Positions 1 to 5,747 of a stretch of 6,055 bases of DNA are shown here, piece by piece (the first letter of the stretch is position 1; the number at the start of each line of letters is the position of its first letter). Origin of the DNA: Comamonas sp. (GTDB lineage Bacteria; Pseudomonadota; Gammaproteobacteria; Burkholderiales; Burkholderiaceae_C). The notes below the pieces were generated by a model. The model made no database searches and was not told the origin of the DNA. It saw only the letters and a list, made by a program, of their open reading frames with translations. The position numbers and the translations under genes were made by a program. The DNA lies in the NCBI GenBank assembly GCA_019236485.1, contig JAFAIY010000363.1:1-6055 (forward strand), given 5' to 3'.

Positions 1-876
1 GGCGTCGAGGCCTGGAGCCGCGCCCCCATACGCCAGACCCGTCCGCGCAGCAGCGACGAACTGCCGCAAAGCTATGAGCGCCCGGCTTTTGCCCCGGACC
101 CGGCGCGCGATCCGGACATGCTGCAGTCGGCCGCCGACCATGCGCTGAGCCACGGCCATACGCGCGCCGCCCAGGAGCAATACGCTCTGCTCAGCCATGC
201 GCGCGCCCTAGCCGCCCAAGCCGGTCTGAGCCGCGAAATCGTGGCCATGGCCGGGCTGGACCATGACGCCTATCCGCGCGCGCTCAAGGCCGAGCGCGCG
301 GCGCGCATGCCGGCCGTCGCCCAGGCGCATATCGAGGCCGCGAGCCCGGCCGATACGGCGGCCCACGCGTTGAGCGCGCTCACTATCTCGGCCAAGGCCG
401 ACGGGGCGGCCCTGATTCTGCTGGCCACGCCCGCGGCCTGTGCGCGCTGGGGCCTGCAGCCGCGTGCACGCTGGCTGGCCAGCGCCTCCGTAGGCGCGGC
501 GCCCGAGACCCCGCTGCTGGCCGCCATCGCCGCCACGCGCAAGCTGCTGCGGCGCGGCGCCCAGGTGCTGCAAAAAACCGAGCTGCAAGCGCAAGAGCTG
601 TCGGTACTGGAGCTGCATGACGCTTTTGCCGTGCAGGGCCTGAGCTTTTGCGCGGCCCTGGGCCTGAAGCCCGAGCAGATCAACACCGAGGGCGGCGGCC
701 TGGCACGCGGCCACCCCATAGGCGCCTCGGGCGCGATTGCGCTGGTGCGCTGCCTGGCCCGGCTCGACTCTGACGCCAGGCCCGACGCCCTGGGCCTGGT
801 CACCATCGCAGGCGCAGGCGGCATAGGCGCGGCCACGCTGGTGCAATGGCTGGGCGCGACGCACACCCCCACCTGA
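1..876 (+). CDS. Thiolase-superfamily protein (acetyl-CoA acetyltransferase-like), 3' part, atypical active site
   Basis: The reading frame is open from base 1, so the gene starts to the left; 291 residues are visible. The opening GVEAWSRAP fits the thiolase segment just after the nucleophilic-cysteine region, which is outside the window. QEQYALLSHARA (about residues 59-70) fits the loop-domain helix of the family. The C-terminal half has ELHDAFA (His206), where biosynthetic thiolases have NEAF and SCP2-type thiolases have HDxF. GGGLARGHPIGASGA keeps the catalytic histidine (His238). The last signature, normally CxGGGxG, reads TIAGAGGIG, with alanine at bases 808-810 in place of the acid/base cysteine. 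Thiolases condense or cleave acyl-CoA thioesters in the cytoplasm; this member may be altered in, or have lost, Claisen chemistry. The stop TGA lies 24 bases before the next gene's ATG, so co-transcription is plausible. The family call is firm; substrate and activity are unknown. Confidence 0.9.
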   Translation, partial: GVEAWSRAPIRQTRPRSSDELPQSYERPAFAPDPARDPDMLQSAADHALSHGHTRAAQEQYALLSHARALAAQAGLSREIVAMAGLDHDAYPRALKAERAARMPAVAQAHIEAASPADTAAHALSALTISAKADGAALILLATPAACARWGLQPRARWLASASVGAAPETPLLAAIAATRKLLRRGAQVLQKTELQAQELSVLELHDAFAVQGLSFCAALGLKPEQINTEGGGLARGHPIGASGAIALVRCLARLDSDARPDALGLVTIAGAGGIGAATLVQWLGATHTPT

Positions 877-877
877 T

Positions 878-896
878 ATTTGATTAATAGCTGCCA
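878..896. repeat. Short repeat arm, partial copy of the 1619-1655 element
   Basis: AATAGCTGCCA at 886-896 is identical to 1619-1629. TTGATTAATAGCTGC at 880-894 also matches the reverse complement of the right arm of that downstream element, which reads TTGATTGAGTAGCTGC. It occupies most of the space between the thiolase stop and the nitroreductase ATG, so it would form the untranslated leader of the second gene. I recall TAGCTGCC-type arms as a common intergenic repeat in Comamonadaceae. This single arm looks like a degraded copy. Confidence 0.5.
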
Positions 897-900
897 ACCC

Positions 901-1617
901 ATGTCCAGCAAAGGCATTCCCGAAATCGCGCCGCGCTTTCCCGCACCGGCTCCCGAGGCTCTGGCCCTGATACGCGAGCGCCGCTCCATACGCGCTTTCT
1001 TGCGCGAACCCGTGCCCGACACCCTGCTCGAGCAGCTGCTGCAGACCGCGCGCCAGGCGCCCAGCGGCGGCAATCTCCAGCCCGGGCGCCTGATTGCGGT
1101 GCGCGGCGCGCGGCGCGAGCGTTTGATGGCGGCCCTGCTGCAGGACTTTGCGGCCCAGGCCCCGGAGTGCGAGGACTATGCGTATTTCCCTCAGCCCATG
1201 CCCATGCAGCTGCGCAAGCGCCAGGTGGCGGCGGCCCAGGCCCTGTACGGCGCTTTGGGCGTGGCGCGCGACGACCGCGCGGGCCGTGACGCGCAGTTTG
1301 CGCGCAACTACCGCTTTTTCGATGCGCCCGTGGCGCTGGTGGTCACCATAGATTCCCACTTCGGTCCCGGCGGCTATATGGACCTGGGCATGGCGCTCTA
1401 CGGCCTGCAGCTGGCCGCGGCGGCACATGGCCTGGGCTGCTGCGCCATAGGCGCCCTGGCCTCCTACCCGGCCACGGTGCGCCGCGTGCTGGACCTGCCC
1501 GAAACCCAGCACATAGTCTGCGGCCTGGCCCTGGGCTGGACCGATGAGGCCGCTCCCATCAACCAGACCCAGACCACGCGCGCACCGCTGAACGAATGGT
1601 TTCAAACGCTTGAATAA
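901..1617 (+). CDS. Nitroreductase-family FMN-dependent oxidoreductase
   Basis: The 238-residue protein has the nitroreductase fold signatures in order. RRSIRAF (residues 27-33) is the N-terminal FMN-phosphate-binding segment. APSGGNLQP (53-61) is the second flavin-contacting loop. A long helix with DLGMALYGLQLAA (161-173) runs into GLGCCAIG (177-184), and GLALGW (208-213) precedes the C-terminal arginine-containing tail. Family members are soluble, usually dimeric FMN proteins that use NAD(P)H to reduce nitroaromatics, quinones or similar acceptors; the natural substrate cannot be read from sequence. The length is normal for the larger bacterial members, including 4-nitrobenzoate reductases, but I cannot assign it to that function. 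I chose ATG at 901, because an in-frame TTG at 880 would sit inside a repeat arm and add seven unlikely residues. No convincing ribosome binding site precedes 901, which fits translation coupled to the thiolase gene. Confidence 0.9.
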   Translation: MSSKGIPEIAPRFPAPAPEALALIRERRSIRAFLREPVPDTLLEQLLQTARQAPSGGNLQPGRLIAVRGARRERLMAALLQDFAAQAPECEDYAYFPQPMPMQLRKRQVAAAQALYGALGVARDDRAGRDAQFARNYRFFDAPVALVVTIDSHFGPGGYMDLGMALYGLQLAAAAHGLGCCAIGALASYPATVRRVLDLPETQHIVCGLALGWTDEAAPINQTQTTRAPLNEWFQTLE

Positions 1618-1618
1618 A

Positions 1619-1655
1619 AATAGCTGCCAGCGCAAGCAGCTACTCAATCAAGAGC
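1619..1655. repeat. Inverted repeat with TAGCTGC arms (Comamonadaceae-type intergenic repeat)
   Basis: TAGCTGC at 1621-1627 and GCAGCTA at 1636-1642 are perfect inverted copies around an 8-base loop (CAGCGCAA). The left arm begins within two bases of the nitroreductase stop codon. The right flank CTCAATCAAGAGC, read on the opposite strand, resembles the leader arm at 880-894. The stem has no T-run directly after it on either strand, so it is more likely a dispersed repeat than a strong terminator. Confidence 0.6.
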
Positions 1656-1682
1656 AAAAAAAGCGCTGCAAATGCAGCGCTT
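1656..1682 (-). terminator. Rho-independent terminator candidate, minus strand (metQ end)
   Basis: AAGCGCTGCA (1661-1670) and TGCAGCGCTT (1673-1682) are perfect inverted copies separated by AA, giving at least a 9-bp stem. The plus strand has an A-run at 1656-1662, so minus-strand RNA would carry the hairpin followed by a U-run. That orientation fits the end of metQ transcription, about 145 bases past its stop. On the plus strand the hairpin is not followed by a T-run, so it would be weaker for the nitroreductase transcript. Confidence 0.65.
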
Positions 1683-1697
1683 AGCTAAACACCCTTC

Positions 1698-1826
1698 GGT
1701 CAAGCACGTCCAAAGCGAGAGACAGCGAGCAAGAGCCTAGGCGGCCCCGCCGCCCCGTAGCGAGGCTGTCGTCCCCTTGGGAGCAACGTGCAACGGGAAG
1801 GCGCAAAGCGCCTCAGGGGTCAAGCA
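1698..1826. repeat. Structured intergenic element bounded by 9-bp direct repeats
   Basis: GGTCAAGCA occurs at 1698-1706 and 1818-1826, the second copy touching the metQ stop codon. Between them lie nested inverted repeats. GACAGC (1721-1726) pairs with GCTGTC (1765-1770), enclosing GGCGG/CCGCC at 1740-1744/1750-1754. CCCCT (1773-1777) pairs with AGGGG (1815-1819), enclosing AGGCGC/GCGCCT at 1799-1804/1808-1813. No coding sequence is evident. The content resembles the structured 3' repeats I associate with comamonad genomes. The direct repeats could be a target-site duplication or chance. Confidence 0.45.
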
Positions 1827-2627
1827 TCAGAACGCAGTCAGCACCGAGCCCTTGAATTCCTTGTCTATGAACTGGCGCACTTCGTCCGAGTGGTAGGACT
1901 TGATCAGCTGGGCCACCCAGGGCTGGTTCTTGTCGGCATCGCGCACCACCATGATGTTCACATAGGGGTTCTTGGCCGACTCCAGAGCGATCGCATCGGT
2001 CTTGGGGTTCAGGCCCGCGGAAATCGCGAAATTGGTGTTCACCGTCGAGGCCTCGAGATCGTCCAGCGAGCGCGGCAGCTGGGCCGCATCGAGCTCCACG
2101 AACTTGAGCTTCTTGGGGTTGGACACCACATCCAGCGGCGTGGCCTTCAGGCCCACATTGTCCTTGAGCTTGATCAGGCCCAGGGACTGCAGCAGCAGCA
2201 GCGCGCGGCCGCCGTTGGTCGGGTCGTTGGGAATACCGAACTTGGCGCCCGTGGGCAGGTCGGCCAGCTTCTTGAGCTTCTTGGAATAGATGCCGATGGG
2301 GAAATTCACGGTATCGGCAACCCAGCTGATCTTGTAGCCGCGGTCCTTGACCTGGGCATCCAGATAGGGACGGTGCTGGTAGCTGTTGGCGTCCAGGTCG
2401 CCGGCGGACAGCGCGGCATTGGGCTGCACATAGTCGCCGAACTCGACGATCTTGATGTTCAGGCCGTTCTTGGCCGCGACCTTCTTGACCACTTCCATGA
2501 TCTGGGCGTGAGGACCGGCCGTGACCCCCACCTTGATGGTCTTTTCCTGGGCCTGGGCCGCCAGGCCCAGGGTCGCGGCCGCCGCCAGGGCCAGAGTGCT
2601 GCGCAACAGCGCACGCTTGTTCAGCAT
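1827..2627 (-). CDS. metQ: Methionine ABC transporter periplasmic binding protein MetQ (NlpA family)
   Basis: The 266-residue protein begins with a basic n-region (NKRALLR), a hydrophobic stretch at about residues 10-24 and a likely signal peptidase I site AQA before Gln27. The mature part shows NlpA/MetQ features: KTIKVGVTAGPHAQIME near the start, FGDYVQPNAAL, LDANSYQHRPYLD, NFPIGIYSKKLKKL, and IPNDPTNGGRALLLLQ before the second lobe. It should bind methionine in the periplasm and deliver it to the MetI-MetN complex. Many family members are lipoproteins, but this one has no cysteine anywhere and so should be soluble. The ATG is preceded by AAGGA six bases upstream. It lies on the same strand as metN and metI but is separated from metI by an OB-fold gene and two terminator-like hairpins. 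NlpA-family paralogues for other ligands exist; linkage to metNI supports methionine. Confidence 0.92.
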   Translation of the reverse strand: MLNKRALLRSTLALAAAATLGLAAQAQEKTIKVGVTAGPHAQIMEVVKKVAAKNGLNIKIVEFGDYVQPNAALSAGDLDANSYQHRPYLDAQVKDRGYKISWVADTVNFPIGIYSKKLKKLADLPTGAKFGIPNDPTNGGRALLLLQSLGLIKLKDNVGLKATPLDVVSNPKKLKFVELDAAQLPRSLDDLEASTVNTNFAISAGLNPKTDAIALESAKNPYVNIMVVRDADKNQPWVAQLIKSYHSDEVRQFIDKEFKGSVLTAF

Positions 2628-2633
2628 GAGAAA

Positions 2634-2638
2634 TCCTT
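2634..2638 (-). promoter_or_regulatory. Ribosome binding site of metQ
   Basis: The minus strand reads AAGGA followed by six bases (TTTCTC) and the ATG at 2627. It is the clearest ribosome binding site in the window and fixes the metQ start. Between it and the upstream terminator (2639-2757) I see no convincing -35/-10 pair, only an AGCGCC/GGCGCT inverted repeat at 2668-2673/2689-2694 and a 12-bp palindrome at 2743-2754. Confidence 0.75.
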
Positions 2639-2757
2639 GTGCCGGAAATAGAAGTGCCTGTGACTGTAGCGCCTGTTTCCGCCTGCCGGGCGCTGGGGCT
2701 TAGACAGATTGCTCACTTGCAAACTACGGATCGGCAGATGGCGCCGCGCGCGGCCAC

Positions 2758-2789
2758 AAAAAAGCCCGCGACCTGCAGGTGGCGGGCTT
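2758..2789 (-). terminator. Rho-independent terminator after the SSB-like gene
   Basis: AAGCCCGC (2762-2769) and GCGGGCTT (2782-2789) form an 8-bp stem. After one G-G mismatch, the inner palindrome ACCTGCAGGT (2771-2780) extends it. The plus strand has six A residues at 2758-2763, so minus-strand RNA would end in a strong GC-rich hairpin followed by a U-run. It starts 20 bases past the stop of the OB-fold gene and lies upstream of metQ, implying that metQ has its own promoter. This is the most convincing terminator in the window. Confidence 0.88.
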
Positions 2790-2809
2790 GCGGCGGGCGT
2801 GGCCGGCGA

Positions 2810-3118
2810 TCAGAGATCCGACAGATTGGGCGCGGCCAGCACCTGCTGGGCCACCAGGTCCAGCACCGCATGTGCTTCTTCCTGGCGGTCGATCCAGACC
2901 TTGGGCGTGAAGCTGCCGCGCAGCGCGATCGCATCGCCTTCGGCGAGGCTGCGCAGCACCGCACAGGGAGCGGAATCAAAAGCGACGATATTCACAGGAA
3001 TCGAAGAACCATCTCCCGCATTGGCGCGCATGCGCGCCACCATATAGGGGCGGCGGTTGCGGTCCACGCGGCTTTCGGGAATACCGGTCAGTCGACCGGT
3101 GATCAAACCATCCATCAT
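2810..3118 (-). CDS. Small single-stranded DNA-binding (SSB-like) OB-fold protein
   Basis: The 102-residue product matches the short stand-alone SSB-like proteins of Burkholderiales. GLITGRLTGIPESR (4-17) is the first OB strand with the GxL...PExR pattern of SSB. RPYMVARMRAN (23-33) is the second strand. SIPVNIVAFDSAPCAVL (39-55) and LAEGDAIALRGSFTPKVWIDR (58-78) match the SSB core with its GDxxxxxG turn and K-W-x-D motif, followed by LDLVAQQVL. It lacks the long disordered acidic tail (DDDIPF type) by which housekeeping SSB recruits repair partners, so it is not the main SSB. It probably binds single-stranded nucleic acid, but its role is unknown. The start is either of two adjacent ATGs (3118 or 3115), with a poor ribosome binding site. 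It sits between metI and metQ, with a terminator-like hairpin on each side. Confidence 0.8.
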   Translation of the reverse strand: MMDGLITGRLTGIPESRVDRNRRPYMVARMRANAGDGSSIPVNIVAFDSAPCAVLRSLAEGDAIALRGSFTPKVWIDRQEEAHAVLDLVAQQVLAAPNLSDL

Positions 3119-3136
3119 TTGCTGTTGTCTATCCGG

Positions 3137-3170
3137 AAAAAATAGCGGCCACCCGCGGTCGCGAGTGGCC
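3137..3170 (-). terminator. Rho-independent terminator candidate after metNI
   Basis: GGCCAC (3147-3152) pairs with GTGGCC (3165-3170). After one C/A mismatch, a second CGCG/CGCG stem (3154-3157/3160-3163) continues it. The plus strand has AAAAAA at 3137-3142, so minus-strand RNA would read hairpin, GCUA, then a U-run. It lies about 90 bases past the metI stop and just before the OB-fold gene. It would end the metNI message or attenuate readthrough into the OB-fold gene. Confidence 0.7.
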
Positions 3171-3199
3171 TTTCAAAAAAATTTTGAACCTGCATTTTA

Positions 3200-3244
3200 G
3201 AGGGGCGGCCCGGTTTGTGGGTTCGGGCCCTCCCTTAATTTTTT
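3200..3244 (+). terminator. Hairpin with T-run on the plus strand, antisense to the metI 3' end
   Basis: GGCCCG (3207-3212) and CGGGCC (3224-3229) form a 6-bp stem around an 11-base loop. The stem continues past a C/C mismatch through AGGGG (3201-3205) against TCCCT (3231-3235), with one G-T wobble. A run of six T residues follows at 3239-3244 on the plus strand only. In this orientation it would stop transcription running toward metI from the antisense side. No plus-strand gene precedes it for over 1.5 kb, so its purpose is unclear. It may simply add 3' structure to the metNI message. Confidence 0.45.
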
Positions 3245-3260
3245 GTAATGTGGGGACGCC

Positions 3261-3926
3261 TCAGCGGTGGCTCAGGCGGCGCACGGCCCAGTCGCCCAGG
3301 CTCTGTATGGCCTGCACGAAGAAGATCAGGATGATGACCACCACCAGCATCACATCGGGCAGAAAACGCTGGTAGCCATAGCGTATGCCCAGGTCGCCGA
3401 GACCGCCGCCGCCGATGGCGCCGGCCATGGCCGAGTAGCCGGTCAGGCTCACGAAGCTGATGGTCAGACCGGCGACGATGCCGGGCAAGGCCTCGGGCAG
3501 CAACACCTTCCAGACGATCTGGCCCGTGCTCGCACCCATGGACTGGGCGGCCTCGACCAGGCCGCTGTCCACCTCGCGCAAGGCGGTCTCGACCAGGCGC
3601 GCCACAAAGGGCGCGGCGGCAATGGTCAGCGGCACCACGGCGGCCGCCGTGCCTATGGACGAGCCCGTGATCAGGCGCGTGAGCGGGATGATGGCCACCA
3701 GCAGAATGATGAAGGGCGTGGAGCGCAGCGCATTCACGATCCAGCCCACGATCTTGTTGGCCGGGCCGTTCTGCAGAATGCCGCCATGGTCGGTAAGGCG
3801 CAGAAACACGCCCAGCGGGATGCCGATCAGGCCGCCGATCAGACCCGAGATGCCGACCATGATCAGGGTCTCCCACAGGGAATCCAGCAGCAGCTGGAGC
3901 ATCATTTCCGAAAAATTCTCAAACAT
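3261..3926 (-). CDS. metI: Methionine ABC transporter permease MetI
   Basis: The 221-residue integral membrane protein carries the binding-protein-dependent permease signature EAAQSMGAS...VLLPEALPGI (Glu125-Ala127, Gly131, Pro144), the cytoplasmic coupling helix that docks on the ATPase. Hydrophobic segments lie at about residues 18-42, 59-86, 91-112, 147-172 and 190-206, the five-helix topology of MetI. LRSTPFIILL (67-76) and GYSAMAGAIGGGGLGDLGIRYGYQRF (163-188) are typical MetI sequences. Two MetI subunits form the inner-membrane methionine channel. I chose ATG at 3926, preceded nine bases upstream by AAGGA. An in-frame TTG at 3935 would overlap the metN stop but would have no spacing to that site. 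The close packing with metN indicates translational coupling. Confidence 0.94.
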   Translation of the reverse strand: MFENFSEMMLQLLLDSLWETLIMVGISGLIGGLIGIPLGVFLRLTDHGGILQNGPANKIVGWIVNALRSTPFIILLVAIIPLTRLITGSSIGTAAAVVPLTIAAAPFVARLVETALREVDSGLVEAAQSMGASTGQIVWKVLLPEALPGIVAGLTISFVSLTGYSAMAGAIGGGGLGDLGIRYGYQRFLPDVMLVVVIILIFFVQAIQSLGDWAVRRLSHR

Positions 3927-3931
3927 CGCTC

Positions 3932-4978
3932 TCAATCCTTGCTGGGCACAATCTGCACTTGCACGCCGCTGGCACGCAGATGCTCCACGGCGGCGTCAAT
4001 CTTGGCGGCCTCGCCGCTGGCATAGACGGCCAGCGAACCAAAGGTCTGCTCCTGGATCTCGTCGATCTGGCCGTGCAATATGGACAGGTCCAGGCCCAGT
4101 TCGCGGATCAGGTGCGACAGAATCGGCTGGTAGGCGCTCTCGCCCGCATAGGACAGGCGCAGCAGCTTGCCTTGCTGGCCCGGCTGCAGTTGGGTGGCCA
4201 GCTGGTTCACGCGCGTCATCACCGAGTCCGGCAGCTGCTGCGGCACGATCTCGTCGATCAAGCTCTTGGTGATGGCTTGCTGGGGACGGGTGAAGACCTC
4301 GATCACCGAGCCCAGCTCGGCGATCTCGCCGCCGTCGATCACGGCCACGCGGTCGGCGATCTGCTTGATGACCAGCATCTGGTGGGTGATCAGCACCACG
4401 GTCACGCCGAGTTCGCGATTGACCTTGCGCAGCAGATCCAGGATGGAGCGCGTGGTTTCGGGGTCCAGCGCCGAAGTCGCTTCGTCGCTGAGCAAGACCT
4501 TGGGATTGCTGGCCAGGGCGCGCGCAATGCCCACACGCTGCTTCTGGCCGCCCGAGATCTGAGCCGGATAGCGGTCGGCCAGATGGTCCAGACCCACCAA
4601 TTCCAGCAGCGGCGTGACGCGCTGGTAGATCTCTTCCTTGGACACGCCGGCCAGCTCCAGCGGCAGGGCCACGTTGTCGTACACGGTGCGCGAGGACAGC
4701 AGATTGAAGTGCTGGAACACCATGCCTATGTCGCGGCGCGCGGCGCGCAGCTCGGCGTCGGACAGCTGCATCAGATCGCGGCCATGGACCACGACCTGGC
4801 CGGCCGTGGGCCGGTTGAGCAGGTTCAAGCAGCGCACCAGCGAGCTTTTGCCGGCGCCCGAGCGGCCGATGATGCCGAAGACCTCGCCCGAGGCGATTTC
4901 CAGATTGATGCCGCGCAGCGCGTGCACCGGCCCCTTGGAGCCTTGGTATGTCAGGGATAGATCCCGAATTTCTATCAT
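3932..4978 (-). CDS. metN: Methionine ABC transporter ATP-binding protein MetN with NIL domain
   Basis: The 348-residue protein has the full ATPase set: Walker A GRSGAGKS (38-45), Q-loop Gln89, signature ISGGQKQRV (141-149), Walker B VLLSDE ending in Glu166, D-loop SALD (169-172) and H-loop His199. From about residue 265 the chain ([16 protein letters not shown] onward) forms a NIL domain, the regulatory module that binds cytoplasmic methionine and inhibits further uptake. It powers import through MetI at the inner membrane. The frame stays open upstream to 5137. I chose ATG at 4978 because [11 protein letters not shown] is the usual family start and the upstream residues show no homology I recognise. 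ATG at 4993 (MRHIFMIEI) is an alternative. Neither has a clear ribosome binding site. The stop is five bases before the metI ATG. Confidence 0.94.
   Translation of the reverse strand: MIEIRDLSLTYQGSKGPVHALRGINLEIASGEVFGIIGRSGAGKSSLVRCLNLLNRPTAGQVVVHGRDLMQLSDAELRAARRDIGMVFQHFNLLSSRTVYDNVALPLELAGVSKEEIYQRVTPLLELVGLDHLADRYPAQISGGQKQRVGIARALASNPKVLLSDEATSALDPETTRSILDLLRKVNRELGVTVVLITHQMLVIKQIADRVAVIDGGEIAELGSVIEVFTRPQQAITKSLIDEIVPQQLPDSVMTRVNQLATQLQPGQQGKLLRLSYAGESAYQPILSHLIRELGLDLSILHGQIDEIQEQTFGSLAVYASGEAAKIDAAVEHLRASGVQVQIVPSKD
3936..3940 (-). promoter_or_regulatory. Ribosome binding site of metI inside the metN 3' end
   Basis: The minus strand reads AAGGA, nine bases, then ATG at 3926. The site lies within the final codons of metN, so translating ribosomes cross it. 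It supports the ATG over the overlapping TTG as the metI start. Confidence 0.6.
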
Positions 4979-5293
4979 GAAAATATGGCGCATCCCGCAG
5001 CCGGACTGCTCTGTACGCTCTTGAAAAGTGATTGATCCCGTCCTGCCCGCAGCACCTGCCAGCGTCAGGTCCCGGGCCTCAGTTCTTGTGGCAAGCGGGC
5101 AGATCAAGCCCTGCCTGCTTTTGGTAGTAACCCTCAATGATGCCTGAGTCTAGGCAAACCTGAAGCCAAACGGGACAAGTGGATTCACGTAGTACTCGGG
5201 CAATTCTCGATCCCGCACGGGTTCCTACCCGCTGGCTTGCGCACTCACCAGCCTTTAGCATGGACGACACTGCTCCAGGTTTTTGCGCCGTCC
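4979..5293. other. Divergent intergenic region between metN and the CX4CXC gene
   Basis: This 315-base stretch should hold the promoter of metNI (minus) and that of the 5294-5701 gene (plus). I find no convincing -35/-10 pair on either strand and no methionine riboswitch I recognise. Short inverted repeats are present: ACCTG/CAGGT at 5054-5058/5066-5070 and CGGGT/ACCCG at 5218-5222/5227-5231. Base composition is less GC-biased than in the genes. Short frames here show no recognisable protein. Confidence 0.5.
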
Positions 5294-5701
5294 ATGTCGA
5301 CCTCCTTCCCGATCCGCGTTGAATGCCCGCCCGGCAGCTGCATCTGCGAGCGCGAGCTGCTGCTGGGCACGCCGCACGCGGACCTGCGCATTCTCATGCT
5401 GACACGCGAGGAAGAGAAAAAGCTGCTCGAGCGCCTGGAGCGTATCAGCAGCCTGCAGGATCTCGAGCATATGCAGCAGCGCATCTACGAGCAGCTCGGC
5501 GTGCGCATCCTCATCGCACCCGGCAGCGGTGAGGTGCGCAGCATGCGCGGCATACAGATAGAGCTGCCCGAGATGCCCGGCCTGTGCCGCAAGACCCGGC
5601 AGAGCATTCCCGCCGCCATCCGCAAGGGACTGGAGCGCAGGCCCGAGATCGCCTGGGCGCTGCTCGATGCCCACGATCTATTCGGCATGCCCACTGCATG
5701 A
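5294..5701 (+). CDS. Conserved-looking protein of unknown function with N-terminal CX4CXC cluster
   Basis: I do not recognise a named family. The 135-residue product starts MSTSFPIRVECPPGSCICER, giving Cys11, Cys16 and Cys18 in a CX4CXC arrangement that could hold a metal or serve in redox chemistry. A charged helical region follows (TREEEKKLLERLERISS, 37-53, then DLEHMQQRIYEQLGV, 56-70), possibly coiled coil. Then comes a short strand-like segment, RILIAPGSGEV (71-81), and GIQIELPEMPGLCRKTRQSI (86-105) with a fourth cysteine, Cys98. The end is helical and rich in Arg/Glu. There is no signal peptide or membrane segment, so it should be cytoplasmic. Codon bias matches its neighbours, which argues for a real gene. 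I chose ATG at 5294; the in-frame TTG at 5237 adds residues unlike a conserved start. The ribosome binding site is poor. It reads divergently from metN. Confidence 0.75.
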   Translation: MSTSFPIRVECPPGSCICERELLLGTPHADLRILMLTREEEKKLLERLERISSLQDLEHMQQRIYEQLGVRILIAPGSGEVRSMRGIQIELPEMPGLCRKTRQSIPAAIRKGLERRPEIAWALLDAHDLFGMPTA

Positions 5702-5747
5702 ACTCTTTTTTCATAGCATAGAGCGCTTTCCTGTCAAGGCTTGCAGC

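Noticed and set aside
208..1647. A 479-codon open frame on the minus strand opposite the thiolase and nitroreductase genes.
   Set aside because: Its protein is a low-complexity Gly/Ala/Arg/Gln string with no family features, and both plus-strand genes opposite it have clear conserved motifs. Long antisense frames are expected in GC-rich coding DNA.
1618..1826. CRISPR-like array suggested by several short repeats in one intergenic region.
   Set aside because: The repeats are inverted, of different sequence and unevenly spaced; there is no regular repeat-spacer pattern.
1788..2651. A 287-codon plus-strand frame opposite metQ.
   Set aside because: metQ has a signal peptide, ribosome binding site and family-typical sequence; the opposite frame has none of these.
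2639..2757. A sigma-70 promoter for metQ built on TTGCAA at 2717-2722 of the minus strand.
   Set aside because: At 16-18 bases spacing the -10 position is GC-rich and does not match TATAAT, so the promoter remains unlocated.
3267..4025. A 252-codon plus-strand frame opposite metI and the metN 3' end.
   Set aside because: It is rich in His, Gln, Asp and Gly with no recognisable domain, and it mirrors conserved metI codons; it is a shadow of the real gene.
3959..4960. A 333-codon plus-strand frame opposite metN.
   Set aside because: The opposite strand holds a complete ATPase with every expected motif. The shadow protein has repeated Gln/His/Asp-rich composition and no domain.
5079..5270. A 63-codon minus-strand frame upstream of metN.
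   Set aside because: It has no recognisable family, no ribosome binding site and no conserved-looking composition, and it overlaps the probable divergent promoter region.
4979..5293. Possible S-box, SAM-II or other methionine-related riboswitch upstream of metN.
   Set aside because: I found only short, unconnected inverted repeats and none of the conserved cores I know for these riboswitches. A covariance-model search would be decisive.
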